Source: Aphelocoma coerulescens
Lineage: Eukaryota; Chordata; Aves; Passeriformes; Corvidae
Assembly (NCBI RefSeq): GCF_041296385.1
Contig: NW_027184079.1
Coordinates: forward strand, 744,001 to 808,000
Direction: 5' to 3'
Length of the DNA: 64,000 nt
Part shown: one piece after another, positions 1 through 9,012 of the stretch
How positions within the stretch are numbered: position 1 is the stretch's first letter
Layout: every line of letters begins with the position of its first letter
Translations under genes and position numbers: made by a program
The notes under the pieces: generated by a model
The model's database searches: none
What the model was told of the DNA's origin: nothing
The model's input: the letters and a program-made list of their open reading frames with translations, nothing else

Positions 1-1001
1 GCTTCCAAAGGCAAAGAGGCTCAGAGATCTGCCAGACACGATCCTCGAGCAGGAAAGGCAGATGTTGGGAGCACCAGGGAATTCCCTGCCGTCAGCAGTG
101 GAGGAGCAGGATGAGGAAGATGTCCACGCTTGGGCTACTTGTGGCAAGAGTGTCCAAGGCTCCCAGTGGCTCCGTGGGAGCTGCAGGACTGGTGACGGAG
201 GGCAACCATTGGGCAGGACTGGCTGCTCCCTCAGAGCCGTGGCTCTCAGCAGAACCGTCTCATTGCTGAGGATGCACCTGTCCAGGAAGAGCCTTGCAGA
301 GGAGTAGGAGTCCAGCTCATTGCAGTAAGGGAATGGCTGAGGGATGTTTCCCAGGAGCAACTTTGCTGGAGGTGCCAGTTCCAGTCCGTGGCTCGCAGGA
401 TGCTGCAGCACTGCCATAGGAGAAGGGGTTTTGCATGGTGCTAGAGAAGGTCCTCGAGCAGCAAAGGCAGGTGTTTGCAGCTCCAGGGAATACCCTGACG
501 TCAGCAGTGGAGTAGCAGGATGAGGAAGATGTCCACGCTTGGGCTACTTGTGGCAAGAGCCTCCATCCCTGCCCTTGCCTGGGTGAGAGTTGCCGGAGCG
601 CAGATGGAGGAAGGCCTTTGGACAGGTGCAAGGTAAGAATGATGGATGGTCGGCAGTCGTGGTGTAAACAGAAACATTTCTTGCAATCATCCTTACTGTT
701 AGAGTAGTTTCACTTTCAGGTTTGAATAGCGTGAGCCTGGAAAGCCAATAGTCTAAATGTTCAGATGTCTGCTACCCAGTAGTAGACATGAACTCAAGTC
801 TCTCATAGAAACATGAGGTTTTTTCCTTAAGCCAAGTGCTGGGAAGGGAATTTCTTCTGCAAAAGTACTGTGCTTCTGCTGCTTGTTCCATTTTAGAAAG
901 TTTCCTCCCTTGGCCCTGCCTTGATTGAATAGTCCTTTGTCTTCTATCTAGAAGCTCCAGGTTTTCTTCTTACAAGTTGTCTTTGTTTTCTTTGTCCACA
1001 G
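1..1001 (+). repeat. Unit M0, partial, type b
   Basis: The left part is cut by the window edge. The exon-like part ends at 632 and the intron-like part is 633-1001 (369 bp). It carries GAGATCTGCC, the GCAACCATTGGGC marker and the GGGGTTTTGC variant of half B. A CRE palindrome lies at 496-503. Confidence 0.9.
496..503 (+). promoter_or_regulatory. CRE-like palindrome in half B
   Basis: TGACGTCA occurs in the half B of b, c, d, b' and c' units. The neighbouring kappaB-like site is degraded to GGGAATACCC. The half B of a, e and e' units reads AGATGTCA instead. Confidence 0.35.
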
Positions 1002-1005
1002 ACAG
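979..1005 (+). other. 3' splice-site-like tract with tandem AG acceptors (representative)
   Basis: A pyrimidine-rich run (TGTCTTTGTTTTCTTTGTCC) is followed by ACAG at 998-1001 and a second ACAG at 1002-1005, giving two acceptors 4 nt apart. The tract is essentially invariant over the window. Only the d-type units change it, by mutating the first AG. Confidence 0.75.
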
Positions 1006-1414
1006 GAGTCCCTGCTCTCCCAGAGCCATGTCGATCATCAGAAGCTGCTTGTGGCTGCGGATGCAGATGGCCACGAAAGGCCTAGAAGTAAAAACTGGAG
1101 CAATGTCGTGTCCAAGAAGATTTTCCCAGAGAAAAGCATCCTAGGAGCAGCAAGTGTCCTGTAGCTGCCAGTTTCCAGTATATGACTCTCAGGATGCTGT
1201 GGCGCTGCCAAAGGCGAAGAGGCTCAGAGAGCTGCCAGACACGATCCTCGAGCAGGAAAGGCAGATTTTAGGAGCTCCAGGGAATTCCCTGATGTCAGCA
1301 GTGGAGGAGCAGTATGAGGAAGATCTCGACGCTTGGGCTACTTGTGGCAAGAGTGTCCAAGGCTCCCAGTGCCTCCGTGGGAGCTGCAGGAGCGGAGTCA
1401 GAGGAAGGCCTTTG
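1002..1414 (+). repeat. Half A of a long exon-like segment (representative)
   Basis: Half A starts at the acceptor and runs to the GGCCTTTGG junction near 1414. It corresponds to the complete 425 bp exon-like part of short units except for the last few bases. It is homologous to the following half B. Confidence 0.85.
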
Positions 1415-1835
1415 GGCAGGACTCGCTGCTCCCTCAGAGCCATGGCTCTCAGCAGAACCGTCTCATTGCTGAGGATGCACCTGTCCAGGAAGAGCCTTGC
1501 AAAGGAGTAGGAGTCCAGCTCATTGCAGTAAGGGAATGGCTGAAGGATGCTTCCCAGGAGCAACTATGCTGAAGGTGCCAGTTCCAGTCCATGGCTCGCA
1601 GGATGCTGCAGCACTGCCATAGGAGAAGGGGTTTGGCATGGTGCTAGAGAAGGTCCTCGAGCAGCAAAGGCAGGTGTTTGCAGCTCCAGGGAATACCCTG
1701 ACGTCAGCAGTGGAGTAGCAGGATGAGGAAGATGTCCACGCTTGGGCTACTTGTGGCAAGAGCCTCCATCATTGCCCTTGCCTGGGTGAGAGTTGCCGGA
1801 GCGCAGATGGAGGAAGGCCTTTGGACAGGTGCAAG
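1415..1835 (+). repeat. Half B of a long exon-like segment (representative)
   Basis: CAGGACTCGCTGCTCCCTCA at the start aligns with CAGGAGTCCCTGCTCTCCCA at the acceptor. CTCGAGCAGCAAAGGCAGG aligns with CTCGAGCAGGAAAGGCAGA, and CTTGGGCTACTTGTGGCAAG is shared exactly. The register is 409 nt over most of the length and about 414 nt near the start. B contains more stops than A (for example GTGGAGTAGCAGG) and ends at the donor. Confidence 0.85.
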
Positions 1836-1841
1836 GTAAGA
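1833..1841 (+). other. 5' splice-site-like donor (representative)
   Basis: AAG|GTAAGA matches the metazoan U1 donor consensus. It is kept in all 57 exon-like ends that I located, in both long and short units, including the divergent M52-M56. Confidence 0.75.
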
Positions 1842-2204
1842 ATGATGCATGGTCGGCAGTCGTGGTGTAAACAGAAACATTTCTTGCAATCATCCCTACT
1901 GTTAGAGTAGTTTCACTTTCCGGTTTGAATAGCGTGAGCATGGAAAGCCAATAGTCTAAATGTTCAGATGTCTGGTACCCAATAGTAGACATGAACTCAT
2001 GTCTCTCATAGAAACATCAGGCTTTTTGCTTAAGCCAAGTGCTGGGAGGGGAATTTCTTCTGCAAAAGTACTGTGCTTCTGCTGCTTGTTCCATTTTAGA
2101 AAGTTTCCTCCCTTGGCCCTGCCTTGATTGAATAGTCCTTTCTCTTCTAACTAGAAGCTCCAGGTTTTCTTCTTACAAGTTGTCTTTGTTTTCTTTGTCC
2201 ACGG
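1836..2204 (+). other. Intron-like segment of a long unit (representative, 369 bp)
   Basis: The segment is bounded by GTAAGA and CCACGG/CCACAG. Lengths across copies are 369 or 370 bp in most units and 364 bp in d units M8, M19, M29 and M39, so intron indels are not multiples of three. I see no ORF of note and no RNA gene inside it. Confidence 0.7.
2146..2151 (+). other. Candidate branch-point motif (representative)
   Basis: TCTAAC fits the yUnAy consensus about 58 nt upstream of the second AG. Many introns instead read CTATC here. In those, TCTTAC about 35 nt upstream of the AG would be the alternative. This is a motif match only. Confidence 0.4.
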
Positions 2205-3407
2205 ACAGGGGTCCCTGTTTTCCCAGAGCCATGTCGATCATCAGAAGCTGCTTGTGGCTGCGGATGCAGATGGCCACGAAAGGCCTAGAAGTAAAAACTG
2301 GAGCAATGTCGTGTCCAAGAAGATTTTCCCAGAGAAAAGCATCCTAGGAGCAGCAAGTGTCCTGTAGCTGCCAGTTTCCAGTATATGACTCCTAGGATGC
2401 TGTGGTGCTGCCAAAGGCGAAGAGGCTCAGAGAGCTGCCAGACACGATCCTCGAGCAGGAAAGGCAGATTTTAGGAGCTCCAGGGAATTCCCTGACGTCA
2501 GCAGTGGAGGAGCAGGATGAGGAAGATGTCCACGCTTGGGCTACTTGTGGCAAGAGCCTCCAAGGCTCCCAGTGCCTCCGTGGGAGCTGCAGGAGTGGAG
2601 TCAGAGGAAGGCCTTTGGACAGGACTGGCTGCTCCCTCAGAGCCGTGGCTCTCAGCAGAACCGTCTCATTGCTGAGGATGCACCTGTCCAGGAAGAGCCT
2701 TGCAGAGGAGTAGGAGTCCAGCTCATTGCAGTAAGGGAATGGCTGAATGATGTTTCCCAGGAGCAACTATGCTGAAGGTGCCAGTTCCAGTCCATGGCTC
2801 GCAGGATGCTGCAGCACTGCCATAGGAGAAGGGGTTTGGCATGGTGCTAGAGAAGGTCCTCGAGCAGCAAAGGCAGGTGTTTGCAGCTCCAGGGAATACC
2901 CTGACGTCAGCAGTGGAGTAGCAGGATGAGGAAGATGTCCACGCTTGGGCTACTTGTGGCAAGGGCCTCCATCCTTGCCCTTGCCTGGGTGAGAGTTGCC
3001 GGAGCGCAGACGGAGGAAGGCCTTTGGACAGGTGCAAGGTAAGAATGATGCATGGTCGGCAGTCGTGGTGCGAGCAGAAACATTTCTTGCAATCATCCCT
3101 ACTGTTAGAGTAGTTTCACTTTCCGGTTTGAATAGCGTGAGCCTGGAAAGCCAATAGTCCAAATATTCAGATGTCTGGTACCCAATAGTAGACATGAACT
3201 CAAGTCTCTCATAGAAACATCAGGCGTTTTCCTTAAGCCAAGTGCTGGGAGGGGAATTTCTTCTACAATACTGCTGTGCTTCTGCTGCTTGTTCCATTTT
3301 AGAAAGTTTCCTCCCTTGGCTCTGCCTTGATTGAATAGTCCTTTCTCTTCTAACTAGAAGCTCCAGGTTTTCTTCTTACAAGTTGTCTTTGTTTTCTTTG
3401 TCCACAG
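2205..3407 (+). repeat. Unit M2, type d (first AG acceptor mutated)
   Basis: The acceptor is CCACGGACAGGGG, so only the second AG, at 2207-2208, remains. The exon-like part ends at 3038. Half A carries the paired kappaB-like and CRE-like motifs at 2483-2500. Its half B has GTGCGAGCAG after the donor, unlike M8 and more like c'. Confidence 0.92.
2483..2500 (+). promoter_or_regulatory. Adjacent kappaB-like and CRE-like palindromes (half A)
   Basis: GGGAATTCCC (a perfect match to the palindromic NF-kappaB consensus) directly abuts TGACGTCA (the full CREB/ATF palindrome). The first lies inside the 14 bp palindrome CAGGGAATTCCCTG at 2481-2494. Many half A segments, for example those of S, c', d and some b units, carry both. 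Others have TGATGTCA or TGCCGTCA, which break the CRE but keep the kappaB-like site. Confidence 0.4.
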
Positions 3408-4611
3408 ACAGGAGTCCCTGCTCTCCCAGAGCCATGTCGATCATCAGAAGCTGCTTGTGGCTGCGGATGCAGATGGCCACAAAAGGCCTAGAAGTAAAAT
3501 CTGCAGCAAGGTTGTGTGCAAGAAGATTTTCCCAGAGAAAAGCATCCTAGGAGCAGCAAGTGTCCTGGAGGTGCCAGTTGCCAGTATATGACTCCTAGGA
3601 TGCTGTTGCGCTTCCAAAGTGTAAGAGGCTCAGAGAGCTGCCAGACACGATCCTCGAGCAGGAAAGGCAGATGTTGGGAGCTCCAGGGAATTCCCTGATG
3701 TCAGCAGTGGAGGAGCAGGATGAGGAAGATCTCGACGCTTGGGCTACTTGTGGCAAGAGTGTCCAAGGCTCCCAGTGCCTCCGTGGGAGCTGCAGGACTG
3801 GTGACGGAGGAAGGCCTTTGGGCAGGACTGGCTGCTCCCTCAGAGCCGTGGCTCTCAGCAGAACCGTCTCATTGCTGAGGATGCACCTATCCAGGAAGAG
3901 CCTTGCAAAGGTGTAGGAGTCCAGCTCATTGCAGTAAGGGAATGGCTGAAGGATGTTTCCCAGGAGCAACTATGCTGAAGGTGCCAGTTCCAGTCCATGG
4001 CTCGCAGGATGCTGCAGCACTGCCATAGGAGAAGGCATTTGGCATGGTGCTAGAGAAGATCCTCGAGCAGCAAAGGCAAGTGTTTGCAGCTCCAGGGAAT
4101 TCCTAGATGTCAGCAGTGGAAGATCAGGATGAGGAATATCTCCAGGCTTGGGCTACTTGTGGCAAGAGCCTCCATCCCTGCCCGAGCTTGGGTGAGAGTT
4201 GCCAGAGCGCAGACGGAGGAAGGCCTTTGGACAGGTGCAAGGTAAGAATGATGCATGGTCGGCAGTCGTGGTGTGAGCAGAAACATTTCTTGAAATCGCC
4301 TCTAGCTTTTAGAGTAGTTTCACTTTCCGGTTTGAATAGTGTGAGCCTGGAAAGCCAATAGTCTAAATGTTCAGATGTCTGGAACCCAATAGTAGACATG
4401 AACTCAAGTCTCTCATAGAAACATCAGGCTTTTTCCTTAAGCCAAGTGCTGGGAGGGGAATTTCTTCTGCAAAACTGCTCTGCTTCTGCTGCTTGTTCCA
4501 TTTTAGAAAGTTTCCTGCTTTGGCCCTGCCTTGATTGAATAGTCCTTTCTCTTCTATCTAGAAGCTCCAGGTTTTCTTCTTACAAGTTGTCTTTGTTTTC
4601 TTTGTCCACAG
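3408..4611 (+). repeat. Unit M3, type e' without the 9 nt insertion
   Basis: The exon-like part ends at 4241 (834 bp) and the intron is 370 bp. It has GTTGCGCTTCC and CAAAGTGTAAG in half A and TTCCTAGATGTC in half B. It lacks the in-frame 9 nt insertion found in M14, M25, M35 and M49. Confidence 0.92.
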
Positions 4612-5406
4612 ACAGGAGTCCCTGCTCTCCCAGAGCCCTGTTGATCATCAGAAGCTGCTTGTGGCTGAGGATGCAGATGGCCACGAAAGGCCTAGAAGTA
4701 AAATCGGCAGCAATGTCGTGTGCAAGAAGATTTTCCCAGAGAAAAGCATCCTAGGAGCAGCAAGTGTCCTGGAGGTGCCAGTTGCCAGTATATGACTCCT
4801 AGGATGCTGTGGCGCTACCAGAGGTGAAGAGGCTCAGAGAGCTGCCAGACATGATCCTCCAGCTGGAAAGGCAGATGTTTGGAGCTCCAGGGAATTCCCT
4901 GACGTCAGCAGTGGAGGAGCAGGATGAGGAAGATGTCCACGCTTGGGCTACTTGTGGCAAGAGTGTCCAAGGCTCCCAGTGCCTCCGTGAGAGCGGCAGG
5001 ACTGGAGACGGAGGAAGGCCTTTGGACAGGTGCAAGGTAAGAATGATGCATGGTCCCCAGTTGTGGTGAATACAGAAACATTTCTTCGAAGCATCTCTAG
5101 CTTTTGAAATAGTTTGACATTCCGGTTTGAATTGCGTGAGCCTGGAAAGCCAGTAGTCTAAATGTTCAGATGTCTGCTATCCAATAGTAGACATGAACTC
5201 AAGTCTCTCATAGAAACATCAGGCTTTTTCCTTAAGCCAAGTGCTGGGAGGGGAATTTCTTCTGCAAAAGTACTGTGCTTCTGCTGCTTGTTCCATTTTA
5301 GAAAGTTTCCTCCCTTGGCCCTGCCTTGATTGAATAGTCCTTTCTCTTCTAACTAGAAGCTCCAGGTTTTAATCTTACAAGTTGTCTTTGTTTTCTTTGT
5401 CCACAG
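4612..5406 (+). repeat. Unit M4, short type S
   Basis: The exon-like part is only 425 bp (4612-5036): half A sequence runs straight into the donor-proximal end. The intron is of a distinct short lineage (GGTCCCCAGTTGTGG, AAATAGTTTGACATTCC). It carries GGGAATTCCC followed by TGACGTCA at 4890-4907. Confidence 0.93.
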
Positions 5407-5587
5407 ACAGGAGTCCCTGCTCTCCCAGAGCCATGTCGATCATCAGAAGCTGCTTGTGGCTGCGGATGCAGATGGCCACAAAAGGCCTAGAAGTAAAATC
5501 TGGAGCAAGGTCGTGTGCAAGATTTTCCCAGAGAAAAGCATCCTAGGAGCAGCAAGTGTACTGGAGGTGCCAGTTGCCAGTATATGA
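4851..5587 (+). other. Hypothetical spliced ORF across a unit junction (M4 to M5)
   Basis: Starting at the ATG at 4851, the frame is open to the donor at 5036 (62 codons, ending DRCK). If spliced to the second AG, so that the next exon begins at 5411, it continues in phase 0 for 58 more codons (beginning ESLLSQSH) to a TGA at 5585-5587. Using the first AG shifts the frame and meets a stop at GGCCTAG. The joint is a prediction: no promoter, Kozak context or homologue supports translation. Confidence 0.2.
4890..4907 (+). promoter_or_regulatory. Adjacent kappaB-like and CRE-like palindromes (short unit)
   Basis: This is the same paired motif as in M2, here in the short unit M4. The pair is also intact in M15, M26, M36, M46 and M50. 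Confidence 0.4.
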
Positions 5588-6022
5588 CTCCAAGGATGCT
5601 GTGGCGCAGCCAAAGGTGAAGAGGCTCAGAGAGCTGCCAGACACGATCCTCGAGCAGCAAAGGCAGGTGTTTGCAGCTCCAGGGAATTCCCTGCCGTCAG
5701 CAGTGGAGGAGCAGGATGAGGAAGATCTCGACGCTTGGGCTACTTGTGGCAAGAGTGTCCAAGGCTCCCAGTGCCTCCGTGGGAGCTGCGGGACTGGAGG
5801 CGGAGGAAGGCCTTTGGGCAGGACTGGCTGCTCCCTCAGAGCCGCGGCTCTCAGCAGAACCGTCTCATTGCTGAGGATGCACCTGTCCAGGAAGAGCATT
5901 GCAGAGGAGTAGGAGTCCAGCTCATTGCAGTAAGGGAATGGCTGAGGGATGTTTCCCAGGAGCAACTTTGCTGGAGGTGCCAGTTCCAGTCCGTGACTTG
6001 CAGGATGCTGCAGCACTGCCAT
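5543..6022 (-). other. Longest ATG ORF in the window (159 codons, antisense)
   Basis: This ORF lies antisense to the exon-like part of M5 and recurs at full length in M11 and M16. Shortened forms of 124-143 codons occur in most other long units. The product is rich in Ser, Leu, Pro and Cys with no recognised domain. It lies opposite open segment 1, and its persistence is what low divergence between copies would give. I regard it as most likely non-coding. Confidence 0.15.
5547..5912 (+). pseudogene. Open segment 1 of a possible decayed coding exon (type a)
   Basis: This frame is free of stops from just after a TAG at 5544 to a TAG at 5910. It encodes a charged stretch (KRLRELPDTILEQ, then SAVEEQDEEDLDAWATCG), possibly helical, followed by a Cys/Arg-rich tail. 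It has no ATG at its start; the apparent start is GTG. The corresponding stretch is open in every long unit, though the exact ends vary. I do not recognise a domain. The similarity between copies may reflect only their recent common origin. Confidence 0.25.
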
Positions 6023-6606
6023 AGGAGAAGGCGTTTGGCATGATGCTAGAGAAGATCCTCGAGCAGCAAATGCAAGTGTTTGCAGCTCCAGGGAATTCCT
6101 AGATGTCAGCAGTGGAAGATCAGGATGAGGAATATCTCCAGGCTTGGGCTACTTGTGGCAAGAGCCTCCATCCCTGCCCGAGCTTGGGTGAGAGTTGCCA
6201 GAGCGCAGACGGAGGAAGGCCTTTGGACAGGTGCAAGGTAAGAATGATGCATGGTCGGCAGTCGTGGTGTAAACAGAAACATTTCTTGCAATCATCCCTA
6301 CTGTTAGAGTAGTTTCACTTTCCGGTTTGAATAGCGTGAGCCTGGAAAGCCAATAGTCTAAGTGTTCAGATGTCTGGTACCCAATAGTAGACATGAACTC
6401 ATGTCTCTCATAGAAACATCAGGCTTTTTCCTTAAGCCAAGTGCTGGGAGGGGAATTTCTTCTGCAAAACTACTGTGCTTCTGCTGCTTCTTCCATTTTA
6501 GAAAGTTTCCTCCTTTGGCCCTGCCTTGATTGAATAGTCCTTTTTCTTCTAACTAGAAGCTCCAGGTTTTCTTCTTACAAGTTGTCTTTGTTTTCTTTGT
6601 CCACAG

Positions 6607-7809
6607 ACAGGAGTCCCTGCTCTCCCAGAGCCATGTCGATCATCAGAACCTGCTTGTGGCTGAGAATGCAGATGGCCACGAAAGGCCTAGGAGTAAAAAC
6701 TGGAGCAAGGACGTGTGCAAGAAGATTTTCCTAGAGGAAAGCATCCTAGAAGCAGCAAGTGTCCTGGAGGTGCCAGTTGCCAGTATATGACTCCTAGGAT
6801 GCTGTGGCGCTTCCAAAGGCAAAGAGGCTCAGAGATCTGCCAGACACGATCCTCGAGCAGGAAAGGCAGATGTTGGGAGCACCAGGGAATTCCCTGCCGT
6901 CAGCAGTGGAGGAGCAGGATGAGGAAGATGTCCACGCTTGGGCTACTTGTGGCAAGAGTGTCCAAGGCTCCCAGTGGCTCCGTGGGAGCTGCAGGACTGG
7001 TGACGGAGGGCAACCATTGGGCAGGACTGGCTGCTCCCTCAGAGCCGTGGCTCTCAGCAGAACCGTCTCATTGCTGAGGATGCACCTGTCCAGGAAGAGC
7101 CTTGCAGAGGAGTAGGAGTCCAGCTCATTGCAGTAAGGGAATGGCTGAGGGATGTTTCCCAGGAGCAACTTTGCTGGAGGTGCCAGTTCCAGTCCGTGGC
7201 TCGCAGGATGCTGCAGCACTGCCATAGGAGAAGGGGTTTTGCATGGTGCTAGAGAAGGTCCTCGAGCAGCAAAGGCAGGTGTTTGCAGCTCCAGGGAATA
7301 CCCTGACGTCAGCAGTGGAGTAGCAGGATGAGGAAGATGTCCACGCTTGGGCTACTTGTGGCAAGAGCCTCCATCCCTGCCCTTGCCTGGGTGAGAGTTG
7401 CCGGAGCGCAGATGGAGGAAGGCCTTTGGACAGGTGCAAGGTAAGAATGATGGATGGTCGGCAGTCGTGGTGTAAACAGAAACATTTCTTGCAATCATCC
7501 TTACTGTTAGAGTAGTTTCACTTTCAGGTTTGAATAGCGTGAGCCTGGAAAGCCAATAGTCTAAATGTTCAGATGTCTGCTACCCAGTAGTAGACATGAA
7601 CTCAAGTCTCTCATAGAAACATGAGGTTTTTTCCTTAAGCCAAGTGCTGGGAAGGGAATTTCTTCTGCAAAAGTACTGTGCTTCTGCTGCTTGTTCCATT
7701 TTAGAAAGTTTCCTCCCTTGGCCCTGCCTTGATTGAATAGTCCTTTGTCTTCTATCTAGAAGCTCCAGGTTTTCTTCTTACAAGTTGTCTTTGTTTTCTT
7801 TGTCCACAG
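6607..7809 (+). repeat. Unit M6, type b
   Basis: The exon-like part ends at 7440. It has CTTGTGGCTGAGAATGC, TTTTCCTAGAGG and GCAACCATTGGGC. From GCTTCCAAAG onward it matches the start of the window (M0) very closely, at an offset of 6,808 bp. Confidence 0.92.
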
Positions 7810-9012
7810 ACAGGAGTCCCTGCTCTCCCAGAGCCATGTCGATCATCAGAAGCTGCTTGTGGCTGCGGATGCAGATGGCCACGAAAGGCCTAGAAGTAAA
7901 AACTGGAGCAATGTCGTGTCCAAGAAGATTTTCCCAGAGAAAAGCATCCTAGGAGCAGCAAGTGTCCTGTAGCTGCCAGTTTCCAGTATATGACTCTCAG
8001 GATGCTGTGGCGCTGCCAAAGGCGAAGAGGCTCAGAGAGCTGCCAGACACGATCCTCGAGCAGGAAAGGCAGATTTTAGGAGCTCCAGGGAATTCCCTGA
8101 TGTCAGCAGTGGAGGAGCAGTATGAGGAAGATCTCGACGCTTGGGCTACTTGTGGCAAGAGTGTCCAAGGCTCCCAGTGCCTCCGTGGGAGCTGCAGGAG
8201 CGGAGTCAGAGGAAGGCCTTTGGGCAGGACTCGCTGCTCCCTCAGAGCCATGGCTCTCAGCAGAACCGTCTCATTGCTGAGGATGCACCTGTCCAGGAAG
8301 AGCCTTGCAAAGGAGTAGGAGTCCAGCTCATTGCAGTAAGGGAATGGCTGAAGGATGCTTCCCAGGAGCAACTATGCTGAAGGTGCCAGTTCCAGTCCAT
8401 GGCTCGCAGGATGCTGCAGCACTGCCATAGGAGAAGGCGTTTGGCATGGTGCTAGAGAAGGTCCTCGAGCAGCAAAGGCAGGTGTTTGCAGCTCCAGGGA
8501 ATACCCTGACGTCAGCAGTGGAGTAGCAGGATGAGGAAGATGTCCACGCTTGGGCTACTTGTGGCAAGAGCCTCCATCATTGCCCTTGCCTGGGTGAGAG
8601 TTGCCGGAGCGCAGATGGAGGAAGGCCTTTGGACAGGTGCAAGGTAAGAATGATGCATGGTCGGCAGTCGTGGTGTAAACAGAAACATTTCTTGCAATCA
8701 TCCCTACTGTTAGAGTAGTTTCACTTTCCGGTTTGAATAGCGTGAGCATGGAAAGCCAATAGTCTAAATGTTCAGATGTCTGGTACCCAATAGTAGACAT
8801 GAACTCATGTCTCTCATAGAAACATCAGGCTTTTTGCTTAAGCCAAGTGCTGGGAGGGGAATTTCTTCTGCAAAAGTACTGTGCTTCTGCTGCTTGTTCC
8901 ATTTTAGAAAGTTTCCTCCCTTGGCCCTGCCTTGATTGAATAGTCCTTTCTCTTCTAACTAGAAGCTCCAGGTTTTCTTCTTACAAGTTGTCTTTGTTTT
9001 CTTTGTCCACGG
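7810..9012 (+). repeat. Unit M7, type c
   Basis: The exon-like part ends at 8643. It is nearly identical to M1; a visible difference is GGCGTTTGGC for GGGGTTTGGC in half B. The intron has the GTGAGCATGG and GAACTCATGTCTC variants that also appear inside M10. Confidence 0.92.

Larger units (their letters stand above)
1002..2204 (+). repeat. Unit M1, type c
   Basis: The exon-like part is 1002-1835 (834 bp) and the intron is 369 bp. Half B is 409 nt downstream of half A over most of its length: TCCTCGAG is at 1245 and 1654, CTTGGGCTAC at 1332 and 1741. It has the ACTCGCTGCT variant shared with M7, M28 and M38, and the intron variant GTGAGCATGG. Confidence 0.93.
1..4611 (+). repeat. HOR block 0 (right-hand end only): b-c-d-e'
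   Basis: This is the tail of a higher-order block whose left part lies outside the window: partial M0 (b), M1 (c), M2 (d) and M3 (e'). It resembles the b-c-d part of the following blocks but closes with an e' unit instead of e, so it is not a clean copy of either half-block. Confidence 0.8.
5407..6606 (+). repeat. Unit M5, type a
   Basis: The exon-like part ends at 6237 (831 bp), with AAG missing near 5520. GACTCCAAGG replaces GACTCCTAGG, which removes one stop and lengthens the open segments on both strands here and in M11 and M16. Confidence 0.92.

Noticed and set aside
1038..1150. Short frame beginning at an ATG in a fair Kozak-like context (GAGCCATGTCG)
   Set aside because: It stops after a few dozen codons at GCATCCTAG, and types a-e' differ in this ATG (some read CCCTGTTG). 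There is no other support for translation.
1002..1835. Retroposed (processed) copy as the origin of the fused long exon
   Set aside because: The fusion lacks about 16 exonic bases around the joint, including TGCAAG, instead of a clean exon-exon junction, and the next intron is intact. A microhomology deletion fits better.
2481..2494. The 14 bp palindrome as a transcription terminator hairpin
   Set aside because: It has no loop and no following T-run, and the context is eukaryotic. It is better described as a palindromic binding-site match.
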